Both the position numbers and the translations under genes were made by a program. Source: Pagrus major (taxonomy: Eukaryota > Chordata > Actinopteri > Spariformes > Sparidae). Taken from it: a DNA stretch of 64,000 nucleotides. Positions 21,303-32,100 of the stretch are shown in pieces; position 1 is the stretch's first letter; every line of letters starts with the position of its first letter. The notes beneath the pieces are model-generated. The model was not told where the DNA came from. It was given only the letters and a program-made list of their open reading frames with translations, and did not search any database. Where the stretch lies: NCBI RefSeq assembly GCF_040436345.1, contig NC_133238.1, positions 6,884,150 to 6,948,149 on the forward strand. Reading direction: 5' to 3'.

Positions 21303-24001
21303 ATGAAGTCCTACGTGATTCTCTTGGCTCTTCTGCAGACTCTGGGCTGCTCAGGTGAGTGGTTCTCTGCGGATCACCTCATAGATAGATCCAGCAACTG
21401 GCTGACTTTTTTTTTTTACACATCCTTGTCCTTAGGAGTCCCATTGTACAACTCTGAACTGGAGTCCATGGCAAACAGGGGTCTTGGTGCAGCTCTGGCA
21501 CAGGTTAACTCTGTGTATGCTGTCAGCCATCTTTACCGGGTCACTCGAGGCTCTGTCAGCAGGGTGAGTGCACATAAGATTTATTAACTTACATGTGTGT
21601 TATTTTGTAGCTAAACCTATTTTCCATTTTTTTAAACTGCCTTTTAAATGTAGCAGTCTTAGGGACGTGTTATTTGTGGGATTATGGCATATATCACATG
21701 TATTCCAGGTTGTTCCCATGGGCCTGAACACTGTTGACCTGCTCATGACATTTGGCATTAAAGAGACGGATTGTCTGAAGGCTTCCACGAGCGACCCCCA
21801 GACGTGTGCCTTCAAACCGGGCTTCTTTGTGGTGAGACACTTCAGGGTGGAAAAAATGAATTTAATCTGATGATGGTTTGTGTTACTTTGGTGCCACAGA
21901 GGTATAACACATGAAGAGAATGCAACGAACAGCATAAAGCTTAAAGAAAATCAGCTGAAGTACCTGAACACTTCTCTGAGAGGCAGTAGTGGAAGAAGTA
22001 TTCAAATCCTCCACTTAGATGAAGGTGCTATTACCACAATGTGAAAATACTACACTGTAAGTGAAAGTCCTCTTAAAAGTGCATTCAAAACCTTACTTAA
22101 GTAAAAGTATTTAAGTATAATCAGCAAAATATACTTAAAGTATTAAAATCAAATGTACTTTTAGGATTAACATTATTAGTGCATTAATGTGTACACTGTA
22201 GATGTTTAAGATTGAGCTCAGTTTAACTATTTGATATACAGTTGGGTAGTTTAATCCACAGCAATTAATAATATTCTATCTGATCATCATGTGTTTGTAG
22301 CGTTGCTGTCCTGACGGTGCATTTTCCAGCTAATCCAAGACAGTTTTTAATAGTTGAGGAAGGAGACTTTTCTCAACACATAAAGGAACCAGTCATCCTT
22401 CAGTGTATCAGAAAAAATGTGATCCAACTAAAGCTGTCAGAGGAGGAATGTAGGAGTAAAAGTACAATATTTGCCTCTGAGATTTGGTGAAGTAGAAGTA
22501 TAAAGTATTACAAAATAAATAATACTCAAGTACAGTACTTGAGTAAATGTACTTTATGACGCTCCCACACTGCTGTAAAAGGCCTGATATCCTAGTTGTG
22601 GGCAGGACACATGTTGACACAATGATGCAGCCCACTGTTTGCATTGGCACGAATCGACGGGAACAGAGTGTGTCGATCAAATCTGTTTTTCCAAGATGCA
22701 GTGACGTGACAGTGACGTGACAGTGACGTGTGATCCTAGTAAAACTAAATAAGCTGTAACAGATATTTACTTTATGCAAAATATAGAAAAAGCACCGCCC
22801 TCTCCCTTTTGCCCTCTTTCACTTCTCCAGCCAACGTTTTCCTGCGTCAGCCGGGTCCGAATGTTGGACACCTCAGCTCAGGTGGTTTCTCTCAGATGCG
22901 GCCGTGACAGTAGCTCCAGCTCCAGTGAGTCCAGTGAGGAGGTAAGGGCACATGAGGAAACTCATTTTTTTTTCATTTTCTGTTTTGAGACTCAGTATTA
23001 ATAGTAATTATATTTGCTATTTTTATTTTTTTTTAAAGCTGCTAGTTACCAAACATTAACTTGAATTAAGACATTCATTTGGGAGTTTTCCAATAATCCT
23101 CACATTTGATTAGTTCACACTAACCATAATAAATAAACCCATACCATAAATTAGGACTGGGCAATATTGCTTTAAAATAATGCTATATACATATATACAT
23201 GATAGCATGTATCATGATATATATACAGACGAGGACTAGACAACAAAATTAAATATAATATTTTTGACCAAATATCATGATATGGCTACTGTAGGGATGA
23301 CTTTTAGTACTTTTTCACAAATAGTCATCAGTGATGTGGATGTCATGACTAAATGGGTAATAGCAGGTATTAGAACAAGTAGAACAGTCTGGTAAATTCA
23401 GAAAAATTACATCACTTTACTGTAATGTAGCCTTTAAAACCAGGAAAAGACCAAATTTATCGTTAACGTGATATGAGACTATGTCATCTTAGATTTTGGG
23501 TATCATTATATAACATCAATATATTGCCTTGCCCTAATGAAGGTAAAATGCTAAGCTTTCCAATGAATTTCAGTGTCCTGAGCTATATGGTGCATATGAA
23601 TAATGTCAAGACTTTGATTCCACAGATATTCTCAAGAGGGAGACACCAGTTAACCATCCCATTTGCAAATAGAGGTAAATGCATGTTTTAACTAGTGATG
23701 GCACGATCGGTTACTTAAGTGTTTAACTCCTTGAGACTTTGAGACATGCTTTAGACCAAACTGCAACTTAAAAATTCACCAGGTATTTCTGTACTAAAGA
23801 TAATGCTAATGATTTTTAAATAATCACAGGGCTTGCCTTTAGTTTTTTAGCATACATCCACTGCATGTCACTGACCAATGGCTTTCAACAGTTCCGGCTC
23901 CTCCTGCACCTCCTCCATCTGTCCAGCCTGGTCGGTCCCTCCACAGCCAGACAGTGGAAGTCCAGCCCAGAGGAGACACTTTCAGCAACTACCTGGTGTG
24001 A
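21303..24001 (+). CDS. spp2: Secreted phosphoprotein 24 (cystatin-like, BMP-binding), 6 exons
   Basis: Exons 21303-21354, 21436-21563, 21709-21831, 22831-22941, 23626-23674 and 23892-24001 total 573 nt (190 aa) with matching phases. A signal peptide (MKSYVILLALLQTLGCSG) precedes a cystatin-related domain with four cysteines in the SPP24 pattern (ETDC...QTCAF and FSCVSR...LRCGR). A serine-rich acidic cluster (DSSSSSSESSEE) has S-x-E sites typical of Fam20C targets, followed by a basic segment and a Pro-rich tail (VPAPPAPPPSVQPG). In mammals SPP2 is made mainly in liver, stored in bone matrix, and binds BMP/TGF-beta ligands. The fish C-terminus is short and differs from mammals. ATG 21303 is chosen because it directly begins the signal peptide. 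Confidence 0.9.
21983..22580. repeat. Dispersed AAGTAC-rich repeat in an spp2 intron
   Basis: The element begins GGCAGTAGTGGAAGAAGTAT and ends CTCCCACACTGCTG, a weak inverted match (GCAGT.GTGG). The interior is filled with TTAAGTAAAAGTA, AAGTACAGTACTTGAG and similar blocks. The same family forms the outer repeat at 5690-6240. It is a common type of nonautonomous fish element. Confidence 0.6.
22699..22730. repeat. spp2: Three tandem 11-bp CAGTGACGTGA units in an spp2 intron
   Basis: Three near-perfect copies of CAGTGACGTGA sit about 100 bp before the exon at 22831-22941. Each contains TGACG, a CRE/AP-1-like half-site. Confidence 0.85.
23150..23540. repeat. Dispersed repeat with GGGCAATAT ends (copy A)
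   Basis: It begins GGACTGGGCAATATTGC and ends ATCAATATATTGCCTTGCCCT, so the ends are inverted (GGGCAATAT/ATATTGCC). Internal blocks (GTGATATGAGAC, TCATCTTAGATTTTGG, CTACTGTAGGGATGA) reappear in opposite orientation at 34185-34540. The copy fills much of the last large spp2 intron. Confidence 0.65.
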
Positions 24002-26020
24002 AGGTTCAACTTCAACATTCAGGTGCTAATCAGTTGACAAATTTGAATTAAAAACGTACTTTGCACATGATGTCTTTTTGTCTTTTTTTGTATTTAATTG
24101 GTTAAATGACAGAGCTGCTGGCAGATCAGTGAACCACATAAGAAAAACATTCTAATGATTCATGTTTTTTTGGAGTTCGTGTTTCAATCCCCATTATTTA
24201 AGTATTCTATCTGGCTACAAAAGACTCCAAAATGCTGTGTTACTCAGTGCTTAAGTTTTTTTTTTTTAAATGTAGGGCTGGATAAGACCACTAGAGGGAG
24301 TATAAGGTTCACTGACCAAACAAATATGATCCCATTTTAATCATTTGTGCTTAGACTGTGATGCTTTAAAGGCGTAACAATGAGTGTATTAGCTATAATG
24401 ATCTTCCCAGCTACACCTCACCCAAACCATTTGAACAAATGAGGACTCTGAGACAGATTGAGGTCTGGTTTGAACATTTATATTGTGATTTTTCAGTTTA
24501 AATGCAAGAGGACACATTTACTCATCTGCAACCACTTTTCTTCATTTCACCTGGCCCCACATGTTCACATCAGCACATCAATAACTTACATACTGTACTG
24601 TAGTAAACATCCTGTTAAGGACAATGATATTCAGTTATAAGAAATGGTGGAGATCTCACCACCGTAGCTGAGTAGGACAAAAGAATAGCATGTTAAACTT
24701 GGCTCGTGTGGAAACGACCAATACCAGCCTCATGATAAGCTCAGTGAACCTGTGGATATAATGGTCATGTCAACCATTTTCACGACATTTCCACACTAGA
24801 ACCAATTTGAAATATTAATGATATGTCATCCTGGCACACAAGGACGTGTTGAGATTGAGTTCCTTGAAGGACAGCACTAGCACCCTAAAAATTAAGGCAT
24901 TGCTGCTAGAAATTAAAACCCTTCATGATCCACTCTGTAGGTACAAAATCAAGAGATAATCTCCGTGCACCACGGGTCGAAGCAGTAATGGCACCATAAA
25001 GAAACAACATACAACAGACACACGAAGTTGAAAACATTCAGTCTAATGCCAGTCAGATGATTTCTGTTATTGACTACATGATTCGATGCTCTGTACATTA
25101 ACCAGACAAATGTATCTTTTTCAAACTGGGTATACTTCACATGACTGAATCCAATCTGTACATTCTACTTCCTGATTTGTAACACCATGTGACTTTAAGA
25201 AGGCGGCGGGGGGGGGGGGAACCGACAGTTAACGGAGTAGCAGCTGCGACTGTACAGACACAAACTGAAGGATAAGGTCCAAAAATCAAGCCAACGCACG
25301 GGGAAACTCACACACTCCACGAAGATACACCATCACAGGCCCTCCCCTCTTCATTTACAGAAGTCCATTAAATAAAAAGTGGATTTTATTTCCAGTTGCA
25401 CAGTCCAGACTCCGCTGAACCTTTGGAAGAAATCTCCTTTCTGCTTTGACCTCTGTGCAAGACTTTGGGAATAAGGCTTCCTCATAGTGGTGAAACAGTC
25501 TAGAAATGTTTGAGATTTGAAAGTTTTTTTATTGTATTTTTTTTTATTACTGAATCATTGCCTTCATGTGTGTAATTCACGTTTTCAAATATGCCTTCCT
25601 CTATACATTCCATTGTGCCCTAATATCGTGTTCCTCTGTAGACTTTGTTGACCAGCTGTTAAAAGACAGACTCATAAAAAAATCCTTCCATTTATCAATC
25701 ATTAAATAATTTTATATAAAAGCAAACCGAACCGTCCCCGCTCCACGAAGGCCTTCCCTAACTACTTCACCACCATATAATCATACATACATGCATGCAC
25801 ACGATGCATGTATGCATACGCAGTCTCTCTTTCTCACTCATGCACACACCAGCTTGTCCTTACATGAGGTCCATGCAGTACCAAAGCAGAAAGATCCTGA
25901 TGTGTTTTTGTCTTGTTTTTTTTTTTTTGTCTCCAGTACGTGGCACAAACTTATGGCAAAGCGGATACATGGTTTGGCTCAGACCTGGATCCAGTAATAT
26001 TTGCACAATTCTTATTAATG
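24002..26020. other. Convergent spp2/raph1 3' region without coding sequence
   Basis: An ATTAAA at 24047-24052 could end spp2. The rest probably includes raph1 3' UTR read on the minus strand, with AATAAA candidates at 25385-25390 and 26021-26026. A 14-base G run sits near 25206-25219. No coding exon is recognised on either strand. Confidence 0.5.
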
Positions 26021-26026
26021 TTTATT
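26021..26026 (-). terminator. raph1: Candidate raph1 polyadenylation signal
   Basis: TTTATT on the plus strand is AATAAA on the minus strand, about 355 nt beyond the raph1 stop (26381-26383). Another AATAAA at 25385-25390 could define a longer 3' UTR. Confidence 0.4.
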
Positions 26027-26380
26027 TAAATCTGCTTGGTGTACCAGATGGGTGAGGTTTACCATACAGGATAATACAATGTCTTCCAGAGAGTTTAGAC
26101 AATCACAGAAACTTTTCTGTGACCTCAAACTTACCTGCTCCAGTCTTAATTGTCCCAGTATTGTAGACCCCACAGACCCAGAATGCCAAGCATGATAAAA
26201 ATAAGTAGCAAACACTAATTGATCATGGTCTGGTTTGGGTTTTAGTATATACACAGTCATCCATTTATCATTATGATCCCAAGAGGACAGAAGAATTCAG
26301 GAATTCGCTTATGAATGTTTGCTTCCATATATTCACTCATTGTCTATTCATCCATCTTTAACGTGTCCGGATCTCCAAGT

Positions 26381-29179
26381 TCAACACTCTCCAGTAAGTT
26401 TGGTGGTGTCCCCCCGTTTGGGTGGTGCAGGTGGGGGTCCTCTTCGTAGCGTTGCATAGCCTGAGATGTTTCCGGACATATAGCCGCCGTTTCCCCCGTT
26501 GCTTTGCTTTCCTTGGTCCAGCAGCAGCTCAGGGGGTGGTGGAGGCAGTGCCATGTCGTCCATAGTCCCCACAGGGTCCAACTTGCCCGTGAGACCGGCT
26601 GAGTTGAGAGAACCTTGGCGACCCACTGACTTTCGCTTCAGTGTCCGGTTGAGATCCTCCAAGAAATTTGGCTGGCCAGAGCTGCCCTTTGGGGAGGTTG
26701 GTGGAGGTGGTGAGAGTGGAGGGGGCTCTGGGGTGGTGTTACTGCGCCTCACGAGTGTGGGTGGAGGAGTCTTTTTCAGTGAGCTCTTCCCCCATGTTGA
26801 GTTGCTTACAAGGGAGACAGGCGGAGGAGGAGGAGGAGCCTGGGGCTGGGGGTTGACCACGGCTACCCTCGGAGGTCCCCCGCTGGGGGCATCACTACCA
26901 GGTGGCGGAGGAGGGGGGAAGAGCTCTGAGGCTGGCGGAGGAGGTGGGAAGTAGGCGCAATCAGGTGGTGGGGAGGGGAATTCTCCACTGGATTGCTTTA
27001 CTTGGCTCACCTTGGCCTGGAGCGCCATGGGCAGGTTGGCCAGGTTGAGCTTGCCTGGTTTTGGGGGAGCAGGGGGTCCAGTTGAGGGGTCTTTGGAAGG
27101 GGATCCAGTAGAGGAGGAGCTGGGACATGGGGAGGAGGGAGGGGTGCCCTTTTGTGGGGCAAACTTGCTGAGCAAGTTTCTCCTGGATTCCTCGTAGGAA
27201 GCTGAGGAGTTGAACTTTACACTGGAGTTCCTCTGAGGAGTGGGAGGAGGTTTCTTGCCTCCTAAATTGAAGGAGGGGGAACTCCTCGTGGGGGAGCCCA
27301 GGTTTCCAGGAGGGAGGGGAGGAGGAGGTGGAGTTGGGCCCGTGACAGGAGCTGGGGGAGGTGGCGGAGGAGGAGGAGGAGGAGCAGGGAAGCCTGCATT
27401 GCTGTCTGGAGGAGGAGGAGGGAACTCTGGAGACTGCAGCTGTTGGCCACCTCCAGGCTGCCATTTTGGTTTAGTCTTGACTGCAGGTGGGGAGAGAGGG
27501 GCTTTGGGGCTTTCTGTGTTATTGGCTACTTGGGATGAGGCTCCTGGAAACTGACTTGCCAGTTGTTTCACCAAAGACATGGTCGGAGCCCCTCCCGTGG
27601 AGATGGATGTCGGCTTTGACAGGCTGTGCTGCTTGGGCAGAGTTGGAGGTGGATGACTGGAGGTGTGGCCTGCCTGGAGGCTAAACTGCTTCTTGAAGGG
27701 TGCAGGTGGAGGAGGGGGTGGAGGTGGTGGCGGGGTCGGGCCACCCAGGACAGCAGGAGGTGGGGCAGGAGGGAATGGGGAGACAGGTGACACTGGTTTA
27801 GGAGCAGTATGAGGGACAAAGCCTGGGGTGAAAGTTTTGGGTGGTGCTGGTGGCGGTGCAGGAGGGGGCGGGAACTGGGATGGCACTGGGAACTGCTGAG
27901 GAGGAGGAGGAGGTGGTGGCGGAGGTGGGGGTGGAGGAGGTGGAGGTGGTGGAGCGGGGGCAGGTGGTGGAGACTCCTCAAGGCCTCCGTTAGGAGAGAG
28001 GAGGTCCCGTGGTGGGCTGGGAAACCTTTCCTTCAGCACCTGCTTCAGCCCGTTAGTGTAAACGGGCTGGATCATGGGAGCAGGTTCAGGAGGGGGTGGA
28101 GGGGGAGGAGGGGGAGGAAATGCTACTCCGTTGGCCTGTGGAGCAAGTAGAGGTGCTGGGGGTGGAGGAATGAAGGCAGGGGGAAGTGCAGCTGGGCTGG
28201 GAGGTCCCAGCCGCAACACAGCCATAGCTGACCCAGGGGTTGGCATGGATGGTGGAGGGGGAGGAGGAGGTGGCGGTGGAGGCGGGACATTAGTCCTTGC
28301 CGCAATGTGATTCACATTGATTGGTTTCACCTGTGCTGCAGGTGGTGTTGGAGCCGGGGGGAGAACTTGCTGAGCTGTTGCATGGAGGTGAAGGGGAAGC
28401 TTGTGATTGCCACCCGGGAACGCCTTCTGGTTCTGCAGCCTGGTGATGGTGCTGTACTTGTACATGGTTGGAGCCGGTGAGTGGTGTGACACCATCTGAA
28501 CTGGTGGTGGTGGAGGAGGGGGAGGCGGCGGAGGAGGAGGTGGGGGTGGAGGTGCCAGCTGTTCCTGCTGCGGGGGCATGTGGATGTAGTTGCTGCTGGT
28601 CTGTGACTGTTGTGGAGACTGTGGTGTTGGCTGAGGGCGCTGAGGCGGAGGCTGTGGGGCTTGTTGAGGAGACTGAGGCTGAGGAGGCATGTGCTGGAGT
28701 TGTGGCTGGGTCGGTGTCTGGGGGTGTGTTGACTGGTGCACAGGCTGTGGTGGGTACTGTTGGTAGTGCTGAGGCTGTGGTGGGTACTGTTGGTGGTGCT
28801 GAGGCTGTGGTGGGTGCTGTTGGTGGTGCTGAGGCTGTGGTGGGTGCTGTTGGTGGTACTGAGGCTGTGGTGGGTGCTGTTGGTGGTACTGAGGCTGTGG
28901 TGGGTGCTGTTGGTGGTACTGAGGCTGTGGTGGGTGCTGTTGGTGTGGCTGGGGCTGGGGCTGGGGCTGCTGCTGCTGCTGCGGTTGGGGCTGGGGCTGG
29001 GGCTGGTGCTGCAGCTGTTGCGGCGGCTGTTGCTGCGGCTGTTGCTGGGGCGGGGGCTGCACCTGAGGTTGGGGAGGTGGCGTCAGGGCTGGGTGATCAA
29101 CTGAATGCTGGCTGTGATGTCGGTGACTGTGGGAGCCATGCGGCAGGGTGCCCGATCTGGATGCCTCCATCCTCATATG
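26381..29179 (-). CDS. raph1: raph1 last exon: proline-rich Ena/VASP- and SH3-binding tail
   Basis: The exon starts after TTTCTAG with [10 protein letters not shown] and ends ...[18 protein letters not shown]-stop. Conserved landmarks are [32 protein letters not shown]-like (KTKPKWQP), [55 protein letters not shown] and [17 protein letters not shown]. Polyproline runs alternate with FPPPPP EVH1-ligand motifs. The first 200 residues hold a Gln/Pro/His-rich expansion with a tandem decapeptide array not expected in mammals. The long plus-strand Gly/Val/Ala frames over this exon are shadows. Confidence 0.95.
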   Translation of the reverse strand, partial: HMRMEASRSGTLPHGSHSHRHHSQHSVDHPALTPPPQPQVQPPPQQQPQQQPPQQLQHQPQPQPQPQQQQQPQPQPQPHQQHPPQPQYHQQHPPQPQYHQQHPPQPQYHQQHPPQPQHHQQHPPQPQHHQQYPPQPQHYQQYPPQPVHQSTHPQTPTQPQLQHMPPQPQSPQQAPQPPPQRPQPTPQSPQQSQTSSNYIHMPPQQEQLAPPPPPPPPPPPPPPPPPVQMVSHHSPAPTMYKYSTITRLQNQKAFPGGNHKLPLHLHATAQQVLPPAPTPPAAQVKPINVNHIAARTNVPPPPPPPPPPPPSMPTPGSAMAVLRLGPPSPAALPPAFIPPPPAPLLAPQANGVAFPPPPPPPPPPEPAPMIQPVYTNGLKQVLKERFPSPPRDLLSPNGGLEESPPPAPAPPPPPPPPPPPPPPPPPPQQFPVPSQFPPPPAPPPAPPKTFTPGFVPHTAPKPVSPVSPFPPAPPPAVLGGPTPPPPPPPPPPAPFKKQFSLQAGHTSSHPPPTLPKQHSLSKPTSISTGGAPTMSLVKQLASQFPGASSQVANNTESPKAPLSPPAVKTKPKWQPGGGQQLQSPEFPPPPPDSNAGFPAPPPPPPPPPPAPVTGPTPPPPPLPPGNLGSPTRSSPSFNLGGKKPPPTPQRNSSVKFNSSASYEESRRNLLSKFAPQKGTPPSSPCPSSSSTGSPSKDPSTGPPAPPKPGKLNLANLPMALQAKVSQVKQSSGEFPSPPPDCAYFPPPPPASELFPPPPPPGSDAPSGGPPRVAVVNPQPQAPPPPPPVSLVSNSTWGKSSLKKTPPPTLVRRSNTTPEPPPLSPPPPTSPKGSSGQPNFLEDLNRTLKRKSVGRQGSLNSAGLTGKLDPVGTMDDMALPPPPPELLLDQGKQSNGGNGGYMSGNISGYATLRRGPPPAPPKRGDTTKLTGEC

Positions 29180-32100
29180 CTAGAAAGAGACCGTGTGTTA
29201 GATTAGTGGAGTCAAATTATTCTGTTTAAACCAGGTATTTTGCACACAGATTGGGCTACACTCACATTATTAGTGTTCTACTCTTAGTAGAATTAGATTC
29301 CACTGGTGGCTGTTTGGAATTGTTTTCAACTTGTGTGATCCAAACATTTCACACCACAGTGTTGTAAAATCAAAATTTGGAAAAAGATCGATATAATCAT
29401 TTCCAAAATTCACAAAATGTTTTTATCTCACAAAATATTATGCTTCAATCCCTACTGGAATTAGTGAACATTTTCACTGAACCTCAGTAGATGCTTTGAA
29501 TGTAAAAAAAGGACATTCTGTACAGCCCTACTTTGAAAGAAAGCCATACCTTGGTGTTTTCTTCAATCTGGGTACCTCTCTTCCAGGCCTCAGAAAAAAT
29601 GGAGCTCACCACACTCTGGGACCGGCCATGAGATGAGCCTGTGTCCACCCCACTGTCAGAATGGCCTGAATGATTTGATTGGGACTCTGGAAGTGCACAC
29701 AAATGACAGGAAGACATTCTGAGCAAAGTATAATTTATGTCAAGTATGAAATTATAGTTGTAAGTTCTTGAATTGAAACAGAAGAGCAGTATACTTTTAT
29801 TTGAGGGAAGTCTAACACATGAGCTTTAAAGAAATAAAGATCAGGTCATTCTGTTTTTAACGTGTCTTTTTAAAAAGCCTCCATACTTAGTGGAATATTA
29901 CCTGCTGGATGATCCCTTTTACATATGTAAATGTAAATAATCATGAACTAGATGCTCTATTCAAAATCTATTACACTTATTCTCTGCCTCATAAGACAAT
30001 GAACTAACCAGGTATGCTGGCAGAACTGGAGCCTGATCGGATGCTGGAGGTAGAGAGCGAGGACCAATCGTAGGCCGCCTCTGTCCTCTTCATGGCCTCC
30101 TGGTAGTTCATATATAGTTGTTTCCCATACTACAAAGAAAACATACACAAGAATAGAATGTAGAAATGAACAAACACAGTTTCTCTTAGAAGTGTTAGAG
30201 AATTATTTTTGCAGACTAAACAACCCACAGCAGAACCTCGGGTCTAGACGCACCTTGGCGATGCGAATTCCGTTCACCCATTGGTGCAGGGTCCTGACAT
30301 CATCACAGCACAGATACTTGATATACTGTGACTTCTTCTGGATTTGTGGATGCTGAAAAAAGAAGTAAATATGTATATTACCTTCCACCAATTCCTCACA
30401 TCAGTGTTTTCTCTGTAATTGTTTTATAGCGGTGGTAGCAGGGGGTCATTTTTGGTATTTGTTCCACATCCATCCCTGTTGGTCTTAGTTTTGGTTCTAG
30501 TGCTTTAAGTGGTTGCAGCACTAATACTGTTCATATTTAGTTACTTGATCATGATTATAGAGCTACTTCTACACACCATGCCTTATGCTTTTTTGTTTGT
30601 TATTTCCGTCCTATTAAGCTGTGCTGATAATGTTCTTATGGTAAGTGTCCACAGGATCCATCATTTCCACGTTCCCATTCATTGTAAGCAGCCGTGCAAT
30701 GCAATCTGGCAGTGTTGCATTACGTTTTGAGAGATGGGCATCACGTTGCCCGCTCCTTGTCTAGGCTGTTGTATGCAAATTAGGGCTCGCTGCCTCCGGA
30801 AAAATTTGAAAAACTATTGTGGAGTTAACAGCTTTGGCAACTAAATAGCTTATTTCTTGCATAAATGTCTTCAGAAACATATTTTAGTGAGCTATTTTGG
30901 GAATTTAAGAGAAAGTTTCCAAACGAGCTGCCATGTTGGTCCGGTTTGAAATACCAGACCAGGTGCAGCCAGGAGTGTTTGCAAGCCCAATGCCCTGGCG
31001 GACACGTACCATTACTGTGGTTGACCACCACTCCTAACTGAATGTGGAGGAACGGCCTCACATATCCACTTAAAAATGATTAAAGAATTATATGTGGTAT
31101 GTAAGTAGCTGCAAGTTTTTGGGCATTAAGGCATCTTTTAAACAAAAGAGATTCCACTTATTAAATGGCAATCAACCTAAACAATTCTAAGTTGACTTTT
31201 TTGAAAGCAATTATGTGAAGTGGTTTTATGTTGTATAATGTTGCACTAGCTGTGAAAACAGATCTCCCTTTGAGACAATAAAATCTAGGTAGGTATTTTC
31301 TAATGGAAGGCTAATGGCAATAAATGCATTGAGAATGCCCGTTTGCTCTAGTAAGTCTCTGGGGACCATAAGAATAATTTCACATGTTCACACCGCTATT
31401 TCTAATCCATACATAGGGCGAGAAATTCACACTCCGTCAGTGTGCGTATTAACAGGCTACATATTTGTTGCCGTGAAAACACTTCCATGACATTTGCAGA
31501 CAGATTTTAGGACAGAGAACACAACATTTCTCCACTAAGATATAGGAACAGTGCTTCACCTTCAGGGCCAGGCAGTAGTCGGTAGGAGCCTTGTATTTGC
31601 TGCGGTAGTCCTGGCCATAATACACGTTAACGTGGTCCAACTGGAGGAAGCACACAAGATCTCTAGATGCCTGCAGGGAGGGAGACAGAGGAGGATGGAC
31701 TGAAACATGGTTGACTTTAAAAAGGGACTGAATGAAGCTGCTGCTCTGTACAAGGTGTTGAAGTCGTGTCTGTTTGAATTGACTAGATGTATAGAAACAT
31801 GCAATGCAGTGGTTTAAACTACATATTAATGGTCTAAAAGTGTTTTTAGGACAAATGCTGTTTTTGTGATCGAATGAAATGGCTCTAAATGGGCTTTAAA
31901 TATGTTATAATGTTTTAGAGGGTGATACACAGATCTAAATTAAATGTATAATGCTTTATTCACAGCCTGAGCTGGCACTGTAATGTATTGTAGGACGCAA
32001 CCTACTTTTTAGCTTACACAAGACTGCAGGATTTAAATAAGGCAAGAAAGTAATGCAGCTACTGAATGCTAATGTGGTGGTACTGAAGACTGTGCAGAAA

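Noticed and set aside
28739-28945. CRISPR-like regular repeat
   Set aside because: Tandem units without spacers, inside a vertebrate coding exon; it is a coding minisatellite.
28468-29229. 253-codon plus-strand frame rich in Gly/Ala/Val
   Set aside because: It lies opposite the Q/P-rich tail of raph1 and follows its 30-bp repeat; there is no splice or start context of its own.
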